Below are positions 8,537 to 16,848 of a DNA stretch of 64,000 nucleotides, one piece after another. Each line of letters starts with the position of its first letter. Within the stretch, counting starts at the first letter, position 1. Position numbers and translations under genes: made by a program. Under the pieces are notes generated by a model. That model was given only the letters and a program-made list of their open reading frames with translations, was not told the origin of the DNA and searched no databases. Source of the DNA: Candidatus Peregrinibacteria bacterium RIFOXYA2_FULL_41_18 (GTDB lineage Bacteria; Patescibacteriota; Gracilibacteria; UBA1369; UBA12470); assembly GCA_001788795.1 (NCBI GenBank), contig MFXH01000003.1:1-64000 (forward strand), written 5' to 3'.

Positions 8537-9340
8537 ATGAACGATATCCCAAAAATTCTGAAAGTTGCCGAGGTAAGGACTGAGAATCCGACTGTGAAGA
8601 CTTATGTTTTTCGTGGATACGATTTGGGTGCTACTCCGGGGCAGTTTGTGAATGTTTGGATTCCGCGTGTGAATGAGAAACCTTTTTCAGTCGCTTATTG
8701 TGACGACAAGGAGTTTTGGCTTACGATTGCGGCCGTGGGACCTTTTAGTAAGAAAATTCATGATGAAATTAAGGTTGGATCGAAATTAGGAGTCAGAGGT
8801 CCTTATGGTCATGGATATACTGTTCCTTCCAAGAAGCATATTGCGCTTTTGGCCGGTGGATATGGAGCGGCGCCAATGTATTTTTTGGCACATGAAGCTG
8901 TTAAGAATGGATGCAAGGTTGAATTTATAGTCGGTGCGCGAAGCAAGGATTTGCTTTTATATACGGATAGAATTGAAAAAATGGAAGGTGTTAAGTTGCA
9001 TGTCGCGACCAATGATGGAAGTGTTGGCGAGAAGGGTTTTAATACTGTTATTCTTCAGAAATTAATAGACGGCGGTTCGATAGATATGGTGGCGACTTGT
9101 GGACCAGAAATTATGATGAAGGGGGCTATGGATATTTGTGAGAAAGCCGGTGTCCCGATCGAGGTTTCAATCGAGAGATATATGAAATGTGGGTCCGGTG
9201 TATGTGGAAATTGTTGTGTCGATGGTTTGGGAGTGCCCGTTTGTAAAAAAGGGCCGGTTATGAGTGGTGAAATGGCAAGAAAAATTGATGGATTGGCGAA
9301 GTGGCACCGTGACAGTGTGGGGATGAAGATTGTTTGGTAA
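8537..9340 (+). CDS. pyrK: Dihydroorotate dehydrogenase electron-transfer subunit
   Basis: 267 residues. An FAD and [2Fe-2S] protein that passes electrons from PyrD to NAD+. A ferredoxin-reductase-like FAD domain is at 1-95, an NAD-binding part with 'ALLAGGYGAAPMYFLAHEA' follows, and near the C-terminus four cysteines ligate the cluster (KCGSGVCGNCCVDG then PVCKKGP). This is the PyrDB partner layout. It sits between pyrD and pyrE on the same strand. Confidence 0.94.
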   Translation: MNDIPKILKVAEVRTENPTVKTYVFRGYDLGATPGQFVNVWIPRVNEKPFSVAYCDDKEFWLTIAAVGPFSKKIHDEIKVGSKLGVRGPYGHGYTVPSKKHIALLAGGYGAAPMYFLAHEAVKNGCKVEFIVGARSKDLLLYTDRIEKMEGVKLHVATNDGSVGEKGFNTVILQKLIDGGSIDMVATCGPEIMMKGAMDICEKAGVPIEVSIERYMKCGSGVCGNCCVDGLGVPVCKKGPVMSGEMARKIDGLAKWHRDSVGMKIVW

Positions 9341-9360
9341 ATAATAACTTTTAAATTTAT

Positions 9361-10017
9361 ATGGAAAACATCTCAAAGAAAGTTGCGACTGCTCTTCTCG
9401 ACATCGGTGCGGTGAAAGTTAGGATCAATCCTCCGTTTACATGGGTTTCTGGAATCAAGTCGCCAGTTTATTGCGATAACAGAATGATGATTTCTCATGT
9501 TGCCGGACGTGAAACTGTAGTTCAGGCTTTTAAAGAAATTCTTGCCGATAAAATTGCGAAAGGTGAGATGAAAGAACCGGATTATATCGGTGGAACGGCT
9601 ACGGCTGCGATTCCGTGGGCGGCATTTTTGGCTTATGAGCTTAAGAAACCGATGATTTATATCAGGCCCGAACCGAAGGCGCATGGTGCAGGAAAACAGA
9701 TTGAAGGTGATCTCAAAGAGGGGAGTTCCGTTCTGATTGTTGAGGATTTGATTTCGACAGGCGGAAGTAGCGTGAAGGTTGCAGAGGTTGTTAGAAAAGA
9801 GGGTAAGTGCGAGGTTACTGATATTTTTGCGATTGTAAGTTGGGAGATGCCGAAGGCTGTTGCTGCTTTTAAGGAAGGGAATGTGAATTTAACTAATCTT
9901 ACCGGATTTACGGACTTGATCGGATTTGCCGCAGAGAGGGGAGATATTCCTGCTGATAAGGTTGAGATTATCAATAAATTCAAAGAAAATCCTGCGGTTT
10001 GGGGGGATGGGTTGTAG
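9361..10017 (+). CDS. pyrE: Orotate phosphoribosyltransferase
   Basis: 218 residues. It transfers phosphoribose from PRPP to orotate, giving OMP. The PRPP-binding loop VLIVEDLISTGGS is clear, and GGTATAAIPWAAFLA and MIYIRPEPKAHG match the fold. The start follows pyrK by 20 bp with an AT-rich leader and no Shine-Dalgarno. Confidence 0.95.
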   Translation: MENISKKVATALLDIGAVKVRINPPFTWVSGIKSPVYCDNRMMISHVAGRETVVQAFKEILADKIAKGEMKEPDYIGGTATAAIPWAAFLAYELKKPMIYIRPEPKAHGAGKQIEGDLKEGSSVLIVEDLISTGGSSVKVAEVVRKEGKCEVTDIFAIVSWEMPKAVAAFKEGNVNLTNLTGFTDLIGFAAERGDIPADKVEIINKFKENPAVWGDGL

Positions 10018-10043
10018 GTCGTAAGTCATAAGTCGTAAGTCAT
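10018..10043 (+). repeat. Heptad repeat (GTAAGTC / ATAAGTC) between pyrE and the small ORF
   Basis: Three full 7-bp units plus partial ones fill the gap from the pyrE stop to the ATG of the following small gene. Confidence 0.8.
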
Positions 10044-10214
10044 ATGAAAAAGATTTATTACGTTGTCGGTGTTGTGATTTTGGTTAGTTTAATGGGTTTG
10101 ATGTTTTATATTTTTGCGAATAACGATATTTCAAATTCCAAACCTCTTTCAGGTGAAAGTTTTGATCAGGATGCATCTAAGATAAATGCTCCTGTGGATG
10201 ATTTTACAAATTAA
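10044..10214 (+). CDS. Small single-pass membrane protein, unrecognised
   Basis: 56 residues. Lysines at positions 2-3, then a hydrophobic helix (about 5-24, IYYVVGVVILVSLMGLMFYI) and a hydrophilic tail rich in Asp, Asn and Ser. The profile fits a small inner-membrane protein with its tail outside, or an uncleaved signal anchor. It lies between pyrE and pyrF, 10 bp before pyrF, so it should be cotranscribed. No family was recognised. Confidence 0.6.
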   Translation: MKKIYYVVGVVILVSLMGLMFYIFANNDISNSKPLSGESFDQDASKINAPVDDFTN

Positions 10215-10224
10215 TTAAAACAAT

Positions 10225-11187
10225 ATGAATTTCGCTGATAAACTTATTGCTGCTGTGCAGAAAAAAGGTAATCCGATTTGTGTCGGTCTTGATCCTAGGC
10301 TTGAACAGATTCCGGCAAGCATTGTTAAGAAAATTACAGATAAGAAAGGGATGACGAAAGAGGCTGCGGCTGAATGTTTTCTTGAATTCAATAAAGGGAT
10401 AATCGATGCAGTTTCCGATATTGTTCCTGTCGTTAAGCCGCAGATTGCGTTTTACGAGCAGTATGGTTTTCAAGGGGTTTGGGCTTTTGAAGAGACTTGT
10501 AAATATGCGCAATCGAAAGGGTTGATCGTTATTGCTGATGCAAAGAGGAATGATATAGGTTCAACTGCCGAAGGCTATTCACGAGCATTTTTGGGCGATG
10601 TAGAGATGTTCGGCACCAAGGCGAAGGGGTTGGATGCGGATGCGCTGACTGTAACGCCTTATCTTGGATACGATGGGGTTAAGCCGTTTATTGAAGATTG
10701 TAAGAAGTTTGGGAAGGGTATTTTTGTTCTTGTTAAGACTTCCAATAGGTCTTCAGGTGAGTTGCAGGATCAGGATATTTTTGGCGAAAAAGTTTCAAAA
10801 GAGTTTGCTCAAGATGAGCATATGAGAGTTTATGAATTAATGGCGCATTACGTCGAATCATGGGGGGCTGATGAGGTGGGCGAGAGTGGCTATTCGAGCG
10901 TTGGGGCTGTTGTTGGAGCGACTTATCCGGCTCAAGCGGAGGTTCTTCGTAGGTTGATGCCACAGGCGATTTTCTTGGTTCCCGGATATGGTGCGCAGGG
11001 TGGGGGAGCCTCTGATGTTAAGCCATGTTTCAATAAAGACGGACTTGGAGCTGTTGTTAATTCCAGCAGGGGTATAATTTTTGCTTATGAAGACAAGGAG
11101 AAATACGGTCCCGATGGATATGCCGATGCGGCGAAAGAGGCTTGTTTAGATATGAAGGAGGATTTAAAAGAGGCTGGAATTTGTTAG
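10225..11187 (+). CDS. pyrF: Orotidine 5'-phosphate decarboxylase, long type
   Basis: 320 residues, matching the longer (type 2) OMP decarboxylases. It converts OMP to UMP, the last step of the pathway. Visible: ICVGLDPRLEQIP, VKPQIAFYEQYG, the catalytic IADAKRNDIGSTA, VLVKTSNRSSGELQD and the phosphate-binding VNSSRGIIFAY. It is the last gene of the plus-strand pyr run. Confidence 0.95.
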   Translation: MNFADKLIAAVQKKGNPICVGLDPRLEQIPASIVKKITDKKGMTKEAAAECFLEFNKGIIDAVSDIVPVVKPQIAFYEQYGFQGVWAFEETCKYAQSKGLIVIADAKRNDIGSTAEGYSRAFLGDVEMFGTKAKGLDADALTVTPYLGYDGVKPFIEDCKKFGKGIFVLVKTSNRSSGELQDQDIFGEKVSKEFAQDEHMRVYELMAHYVESWGADEVGESGYSSVGAVVGATYPAQAEVLRRLMPQAIFLVPGYGAQGGGASDVKPCFNKDGLGAVVNSSRGIIFAYEDKEKYGPDGYADAAKEACLDMKEDLKEAGIC

Positions 11188-11221
11188 TATTGATTTTGCT
11201 GTCGATTGGGTCTATTGTTTT

Positions 11222-11242
11222 GGCTTGAGCAAGCCTCTTAAT
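11222..11242 (+). terminator. Weak stem-loop after pyrF
   Basis: GGCTT-GAGC-AAGCC (11222-11235) makes a 5-bp stem with a 4-base loop, followed by TCTTAATTATA. The T-run is poor, so termination would be weak. It is the only hairpin seen after the pyr run. Confidence 0.3.
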
Positions 11243-11250
11243 TATATATT

Positions 11251-11697
11251 ATGAATGCTCGTGTCGAGTCAGGAATGAATGTTCTTATTGGAATTGAAGA
11301 TGAAGATCTTGGCGAAGTCGTTGTGGAATTTCTTGAGCAATGGGAAGAAAGTGATTGTTTTAATATTCATACAGTATCCGGCTCTTTGGCCGGTTTGGCT
11401 GAGCTTGGTGGTGTGCATGGCGATCCTTTTCGTCCAGAATTGCTTATTTATGACTATGAACTGTATGCTTTTTGCAAAAATCGTACGGTTGAGGCTGTTT
11501 CAACCAATGTTGCCGGACGTATTGCCATGATTGTTATTGCTTATGGTGATGTTGAAAAAAGGTTGCCGATTCACGGCTATGATTCAAATAAAATGTTGAT
11601 TGAATTTGTCGATGCTCCGTTTTCGTTCCCGGGAGAATTCAAAAGTGCAATTATGCGATGTTTGAATTTTATAGGACGCGTTGCCGTTAATGATTAG
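11251..11697 (+). CDS. Unassigned protein, possibly a degenerate receiver-like domain
   Basis: 148 residues, no confident family. The order 'MNVLIGIEDEDLGEVVVEFL', then 'FNIHTVSGSLAGLAEL', then 'PELLIYDYELYAF' resembles the beta1-acidic pocket, beta2-alpha2 and phospho-Asp strand of a response-regulator receiver, with Asp in LLIYDYEL as the candidate acceptor. The conserved Thr/Ser and Lys are not obvious, so it may not be a phosphorylatable domain. Met9 is an alternative start. It ends 4 bp inside the convergent gene at 11694. Confidence 0.5.
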   Translation: MNARVESGMNVLIGIEDEDLGEVVVEFLEQWEESDCFNIHTVSGSLAGLAELGGVHGDPFRPELLIYDYELYAFCKNRTVEAVSTNVAGRIAMIVIAYGDVEKRLPIHGYDSNKMLIEFVDAPFSFPGEFKSAIMRCLNFIGRVAVND

Positions 11698-12290
11698 GCT
11701 ACGTCAGGACTATGAGTGATTGTAACGCCGAATACATCTCTTATCATTCCTTCTGTTACTTCTGACATTTCATGTGTTCTGATTTGCGGTTTAGCAAGTG
11801 CTGAAACTGGTAGTTCTAAGATTTTTGCCAGTATTTTTATAATTCTTTTCACTTGGTCTTCTCCAATTATTACTTCCGCCTTATAAATACAGGCGTCTAT
11901 GGCTTCTGCAAGCGTACGTGGTTCATAGTTGGTTTCTACAGATGCTATTAATGGTGTAAGTATTCGCTTGGCAAGTTCAGTTTCGCCTTCTTCCAATTCG
12001 TAAATTTCTCCTGCCAAAAGCATTGCCGATCTGAGTATTCGCGCTTCCGAGTCGGGGTCGTCTTCGACATATGCAGTTGTTTCTGCTCTGTTTGCGAAAT
12101 AATTATACCTCCCGTTGATTTGGCTAAGCGGTTGGTTTCTTGCGATTACTAGCGCCAGTATTTCTCTTGGGCTATCGACTATTTGAGGTGTTGTTGGTTG
12201 GCGCGATTTCCTGAATGCATCAAGGTCTATGATTTCTGCTCCATCTTCATCTTCATCATGGTCTGATTCGGTATCATTTGGCGTATTCAT
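11694..12290 (-). CDS. Hypothetical protein, acidic N-terminus and helical core
   Basis: 198 residues, not recognised. An Asp/Glu-rich disordered start (about 1-25) is followed by a largely helical region with repeated hydrophobic spacing (SEARILRSAMLLAGEIYELE, RTLAEAIDACIYKAEVII). It has no signal peptide or membrane helix, so it is probably cytosolic. It follows the 232-residue gene by one base, so the two form a tight pair. Confidence 0.65.
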   Translation of the reverse strand: MNTPNDTESDHDEDEDGAEIIDLDAFRKSRQPTTPQIVDSPREILALVIARNQPLSQINGRYNYFANRAETTAYVEDDPDSEARILRSAMLLAGEIYELEEGETELAKRILTPLIASVETNYEPRTLAEAIDACIYKAEVIIGEDQVKRIIKILAKILELPVSALAKPQIRTHEMSEVTEGMIRDVFGVTITHSPDVA

Positions 12291-12291
12291 T

Positions 12292-12990
12292 TTAAATGAG
12301 TTTTTCGGTTATTTTATCGCAGGCATCTTTTTTCAATTGGCTTGCCGGTAATGCTTGAGGGATCGGAAGTCCAATAGCTGCTTCTATTGCGCGCGGAGTG
12401 CAGCCAAGTAATTGGCTAAGTACTATTCTTTGTTCTTGGGTTGTCGTGTTGGTAATGTCTGATTGAGGATTTAATATGTCCGATTCAATTATTTCCCTTT
12501 GGGTTTGAGCTCTTGAGGCTACAAGAAAACAAGCGATCCCGAATCTTATTACTGCATTTTGGTTTCCAGTGTTTTCAGGTTTTGGTAGCGAGCTGCTTGC
12601 TGCGACGAGTTGTTCTATTGATACTGATTGTGTTTCGGCTTCCGATTTTTGTGATTTTTTACCAGCTTCATTCATTGATTCCAGAACTTTTAGAAATCTT
12701 CCTATTCTATGTAGTGAATGACCAGCCGGTTCCATTATTTTTTCTAGAGCTGCTCTGAGCGGTTCACCTTCTTTACCGAGTCTGAATTTTGGTAATTCGG
12801 ATAGCTTCCGTCTCATTTCGTCTATGACAACCGTTCTTCCATCTTGTCCGATATCCATTAGATGTTGAGTTTCTTCTACTGTTAAGAACGTTAAATCGCC
12901 TTTTTGCAGTTTTCCAGCGGTTTTTTCCACAAGAGTTTGTTCTATCGAGACCAGCCCTGGACACGGTAGAGACATATCAGGTTTACCCAT
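12292..12990 (-). CDS. Hypothetical protein, helical, paired with the next gene
   Basis: 232 residues, not recognised. The sequence looks all-helical and soluble, with a Ser/Gln-rich linker near 125-150 and a C-terminal helical segment containing LSQLLGCTPRAIEAAIGLP. The start is the ATG at 12990 and the stop is one base before the ATG of the 198-residue gene. It lies 18 bp downstream of rsmA on the minus strand's left side, so it may be read from the same transcript as rsmA. Confidence 0.6.
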   Translation of the reverse strand: MGKPDMSLPCPGLVSIEQTLVEKTAGKLQKGDLTFLTVEETQHLMDIGQDGRTVVIDEMRRKLSELPKFRLGKEGEPLRAALEKIMEPAGHSLHRIGRFLKVLESMNEAGKKSQKSEAETQSVSIEQLVAASSSLPKPENTGNQNAVIRFGIACFLVASRAQTQREIIESDILNPQSDITNTTTQEQRIVLSQLLGCTPRAIEAAIGLPIPQALPASQLKKDACDKITEKLI

Positions 12991-13008
12991 AGTTGTTGTT
13001 TAAGCGAC

Positions 13009-13803
13009 TTATTCTAGAGCTTTTTGCGCTTTTGTCAACCGCTGAAGCAGTTTTCGCCAGTCTTCTACCGTTAATCTTTCCGCTCTGATGTTTTCGTCCA
13101 GTCCCAATTCTTGAAAAATTCTGTTCAAATCCTCTTTTTTTACATTCGCCAGTTGAGTGAGATTGCTGATTAGTTTTTTTCTTTTGTGTGAAAAGCCGAC
13201 GTTAATTATTGTGAAAAGTTTCTTAATTTCTTCAGGCTCTATAATCTGTTTGTCGACAGTGATTTTTATAATTGCCGAATCAACCTTCGGTGCCGGTGTG
13301 AAATGCGAGGCTGGGACTGTAGCGATTATTTCAGGATGACCGAAAAGATGAACTTGTATCGCGAGGACACTTAAACTCCCATCTTTTGCGCAGATTTTTT
13401 CTGCCACCTCTTTCTGTACCAATAAAACGATTAGAGTCGGTCGTGATTCCGGTCGTTGTTCTCGGAGAAAATGGTTGATGATGGGGGAGGTGATGTAGTA
13501 GGGGATATTGGCAACCAGTTTATAAGGCGTTTTTGGAGGTGTGAATTCCAGCGCGTTTTGATTTATTAATTTGAAATTTTGATCCTGAAGAAATTTGCAT
13601 TTTAGTTCCGGAATTAAATCTGCATCGAGTTCGATTGCAGTTACGCTTCCGGCGTTTTTGACTAATTCTTCTGTTAAGACGCCATGGCCTGGGCCGATTT
13701 CGATGACTTGATCGTTCTTATTTAAATCTGCCGCAGAGATAATACTTGCGAGAGTTTCCTGATTATTTAAGAAATTTTGACCTAATGATTTTTTAGCTTG
13801 CAT
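13009..13803 (-). CDS. rsmA: 16S rRNA (adenine-1518/1519 N6) dimethyltransferase
   Basis: 264 residues, standard for KsgA/RsmA, which dimethylates two adenines in helix 45 of 16S rRNA late in 30S assembly. SAM motif I is 'VIEIGPGHGVLTEEL'; the catalytic NIPYYITSPI matches NLPYxIssP. The family start KKSLGQNFLNN is present. Its start overlaps the end of the DUF167 gene by 11 bp. Confidence 0.95.
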   Translation of the reverse strand: MQAKKSLGQNFLNNQETLASIISAADLNKNDQVIEIGPGHGVLTEELVKNAGSVTAIELDADLIPELKCKFLQDQNFKLINQNALEFTPPKTPYKLVANIPYYITSPIINHFLREQRPESRPTLIVLLVQKEVAEKICAKDGSLSVLAIQVHLFGHPEIIATVPASHFTPAPKVDSAIIKITVDKQIIEPEEIKKLFTIINVGFSHKRKKLISNLTQLANVKKEDLNRIFQELGLDENIRAERLTVEDWRKLLQRLTKAQKALE

Positions 13804-14032
13804 TGATTTTGATTAATTTTAACGGGTCTGATTTGCCGCTTATTATCGAGATCGTATTTTTTGGTACGTGGTAATGTTCGCTTAAGAATTTAACCAACTC
13901 CTTATTCGCTTTTCCTTTTTCCGGAGCTGCCGCAATGCGGATTTTGATTGTGCCGTCGGCAAGAGTTCCGGTCAATTCCGTTTTGGCGCTTTTAGGGGTG
14001 ACTTTTATTCTTAAATATATGGGTTCATTCAT
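13793..14032 (-). CDS. DUF167/YggU family small protein
   Basis: 79 residues, the family's usual length. 'IKVTPKSAKTEL' and 'IRIAAAPEKGKANKELVKFL' are the signature of YggU/DUF167, a conserved soluble alpha/beta fold of unknown function. It overlaps the ATPase end by 4 bp and the rsmA start by 11 bp, so all three are probably cotranscribed. Confidence 0.88.
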   Translation of the reverse strand: MNEPIYLRIKVTPKSAKTELTGTLADGTIKIRIAAAPEKGKANKELVKFLSEHYHVPKNTISIISGKSDPLKLIKINAS

Positions 14033-16815
14033 GCCAACTTGCCTTTAAACAGTGCTTTTCTTAACTCCTCCAGTATGAAAATCGTGGATGATGCGGCAAT
14101 TATAGTTATCCATTCTTTTGCTGTCAGGTGGGTGGTTCCAAGTATTTCTTGGAGGTATGGTATTTCCGCCATGCAGAATGCGATCAATATGGATATTAAT
14201 ATAGCCCCCATCAGATGAGGATTTTTAAAAAAACCTATTTTGAATGCCGAATGGGAGAAGCTTCTTGAGTTTACGGCGCTCCACATTTGTATGAAGACAA
14301 GGAGTATGAATGCAGATGTTGCTGCTTTTAAATACGCTTCTTCGTTCCCCTCAGTGTAGTTGTATTGTTTTAAAACGAAATAAAAATATCCTGTGACGAT
14401 TGATCCTATGAATATTCCCAGATATGCAAAATGGAAGATAAAGCTTTTTTTCAATATCCTCTCTTTTGGATTTCTTGGAGGTTTCTCCATTATATCGGGT
14501 TCTCCCGTCTCAACTCCCAGAGCTATTGCAGGAAGTACGTCGGTACCCAAGTCCACGCACAGTATTAATACAGCAGTCAGCGGTGCCGGAAGTCCAAGTA
14601 TTATTGATGCAAAAATAGTTATGAGCTCTCCTATGTTGCAGGAAAAGGTATAGAACACGAATTTTCTTAGATTTTGGTAGATTTTCCTTCCTTCTTCTAT
14701 TGCCGTTACTATTGTCCCGTAGCTATCATCTGCGAGTACCATGTTGCTCGCTTCGCGACTGACGTCCGTGCCCGCTATGCCCATTGCGATCCCTATATCG
14801 GCGCGTTTAAGCGCCGGTGCGTCATTTACTCCGTCTCCTGTCATTGCAACGATCTCTCCGTTCTTCTTGAGTGCGGAAATTATTTTCAGTTTATGTTCGG
14901 GGCTTACGCGCGAGAAAATAATTTCATCATTTGTTTTTATTACTTTCGATAGTCTTATCTCGGAAAAAGTTTCAAGTTCCGCTCCTGTTATTATGCGCGG
15001 ATTTTTTGACGAAACCATCCCGACCTGTCTTGCGATTGCTTCCGCCGTAGGTCCGTAATCGCCTGTGATTATATAAGTTTTTACTCCTGCTTTGTGGGTT
15101 AGTTCGACCGCTTGTGGTACTTCTTGGCGCGGAGGATCCATCATGCCCATTAATCCTATAAAGATCATATCTCCCTCCGTGTCTTTTTCTTCATATTTCT
15201 TCTCTTTTTTAATCGTTTTATATGCGAATCCGAGGACTCTCAATGCCGAATTAGCCATTCTGTCGTTATTTTCGCGAATCTCTTTTTCTAATTGTTTGGT
15301 TATTTCTACCAGATGATTATTTACGAGTGCGCGTGTGCATTTGCTCATTATTACATCTGGTGCTCCTTTTATCAGTACAATCGCTTCTTTTTCATATTTA
15401 CTTGAACATACGACAGCCATAGTTTTTTTCTCGGAAGAAAAAGGTACTTCAAGCATTCTTTTCCATTGAGAAAATGTTTTTATTGTTTCAAAGCCCATTT
15501 TCTCACTTGCCGTGAGCAGTGATCCTTCTGTTGGGTCGCCGATTATTTTCCATTTGTCTTTTTCCTGTACCAGTTTTGAGTTGTTGCAAAGCGTTGCCGC
15601 TTGGCTTAGGAATTTTAACGAAGTGTGTAGTTCCAGATTTTTTTCCGATAATGAGTTTAAGTTATGATCTTCAAACTCATCATTCGGATCGTCCGGTTCC
15701 GGTGAGAGTGAAATTTTTACGTTTGTTCCTGTGATATGAAGAGCTCCACGTGGTTCATATCCTACTCCTGTTACATCCATGTTATATCCCGGTATGAAGA
15801 TGTTCTTAACTGTCATTTCGTTTTTCGTAATTGTTCCGGTTTTATCAGTGCAGATTACGGTTGTTGATCCAAGAGTTTCCACAGACGATAATTGTTTCAT
15901 TATTGCGTTTTTTTTCGCCAATCTTTGCACACCGAGAGCGAGTGCTATTGTTATTGTTGCAGGTAATCCTTCCGGTACAGCCGCTACGGCGACCGATGTC
16001 GCAAAGAGTATTGTTTCCGCGAAAGATGTTCCTTGAATGAAATATCCTACGCCAAACAATATTATCGATATGACCAGTGTTATTTTTCCCGCGAATACGC
16101 CAAGCTTGAAAAGTTCTTTTTGCAACGGGCTTAAATCTTTTTTCGTACTTGTTGTTAAATGAGCTATTTGGCCGAACATGGTTTCCATGCCTGTTTTTAT
16201 TACCACCGCTCTTCCGTTGCCTTTTATGACCGAGGTCCCCATGAAGATCGTATTTTCTCTTTCGTCCAGATTGAGCTGTTTCTTCTCTATTATTTCACTG
16301 GTTTTCTTAACGGGATGAAATTCGCCGGTTAGAGTTGATTCATCCATTTCCAAATTGTTTGTTTCGATCAACCTTGCGTCAGCGCTTACTTGATCACCTT
16401 CTTCTATCAGTAAAATATCCCCCGGTACCAAATCGCGAGCATCTATTATCTTTTCGTTTCCGTCTCTTATGACTTTTGCATGCGGTTGTACCATTCTTTT
16501 CAGTGCTTCTATTGCTTTCTCCGCTTTGAATTTCTGAATAAAACCTATCAATGCATTTAGCACTACGATCCCCAATATTACAGACATATCCACCATTTTT
16601 CCTCCGAGTCCCGCCAAGACGGCTGCAGCTATAAGAATTAGGATCATTAGATCTTTGAATTCGCCGAAGAACTGGATTATGAGCGGAACTTTTCTTTTTC
16701 CTTTTATTTCATTAGATCCATATTTTTTCTGCAATTCTTTTATTTGGGAGGACGATAGTCCTTTTATGCCTGTTGAGAATGTTTTGAAGATTTGGTTTTT
16801 GTCTTTTGTGTGCAT
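14029..16815 (-). CDS. P-type (P2) cation-transporting ATPase
   Basis: 928 residues. An ATP-driven cation pump of the SERCA / Na,K-ATPase branch in the cytoplasmic membrane. The N-terminal cation-ATPase domain is at 1-70, the actuator TGE at 163-165, M4 PEGLPA at 281-286, the phosphorylated Asp324 in DKTGT, hinge GDGVNDAP, and a C-terminal group of membrane helices. M4 reads like SERCA, but M6 (ILCVDLGTDVLPAIALG) reads like the Na,K-ATPase CIDLGTD rather than the SERCA VNLVTDG. The transported ion (Ca2+ or Na+) therefore cannot be assigned from motifs. Confidence 0.9.
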   Translation of the reverse strand: MHTKDKNQIFKTFSTGIKGLSSSQIKELQKKYGSNEIKGKRKVPLIIQFFGEFKDLMILILIAAAVLAGLGGKMVDMSVILGIVVLNALIGFIQKFKAEKAIEALKRMVQPHAKVIRDGNEKIIDARDLVPGDILLIEEGDQVSADARLIETNNLEMDESTLTGEFHPVKKTSEIIEKKQLNLDERENTIFMGTSVIKGNGRAVVIKTGMETMFGQIAHLTTSTKKDLSPLQKELFKLGVFAGKITLVISIILFGVGYFIQGTSFAETILFATSVAVAAVPEGLPATITIALALGVQRLAKKNAIMKQLSSVETLGSTTVICTDKTGTITKNEMTVKNIFIPGYNMDVTGVGYEPRGALHITGTNVKISLSPEPDDPNDEFEDHNLNSLSEKNLELHTSLKFLSQAATLCNNSKLVQEKDKWKIIGDPTEGSLLTASEKMGFETIKTFSQWKRMLEVPFSSEKKTMAVVCSSKYEKEAIVLIKGAPDVIMSKCTRALVNNHLVEITKQLEKEIRENNDRMANSALRVLGFAYKTIKKEKKYEEKDTEGDMIFIGLMGMMDPPRQEVPQAVELTHKAGVKTYIITGDYGPTAEAIARQVGMVSSKNPRIITGAELETFSEIRLSKVIKTNDEIIFSRVSPEHKLKIISALKKNGEIVAMTGDGVNDAPALKRADIGIAMGIAGTDVSREASNMVLADDSYGTIVTAIEEGRKIYQNLRKFVFYTFSCNIGELITIFASIILGLPAPLTAVLILCVDLGTDVLPAIALGVETGEPDIMEKPPRNPKERILKKSFIFHFAYLGIFIGSIVTGYFYFVLKQYNYTEGNEEAYLKAATSAFILLVFIQMWSAVNSRSFSHSAFKIGFFKNPHLMGAILISILIAFCMAEIPYLQEILGTTHLTAKEWITIIAASSTIFILEELRKALFKGKLA

Positions 16816-16817
16816 GG

Positions 16818-16848
16818 TAGGGGACTAGGGAGTTAGGGCTTTAGGAAG
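16818..16848 (+). repeat. Octad repeat (TAGGGAGT type) between the ATPase and trmD
   Basis: Four degenerate 8-bp units, TAGGGGAC to TAGGAAG, fill the short gap upstream of the ATPase start and run over the trmD stop codon. Confidence 0.65.
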
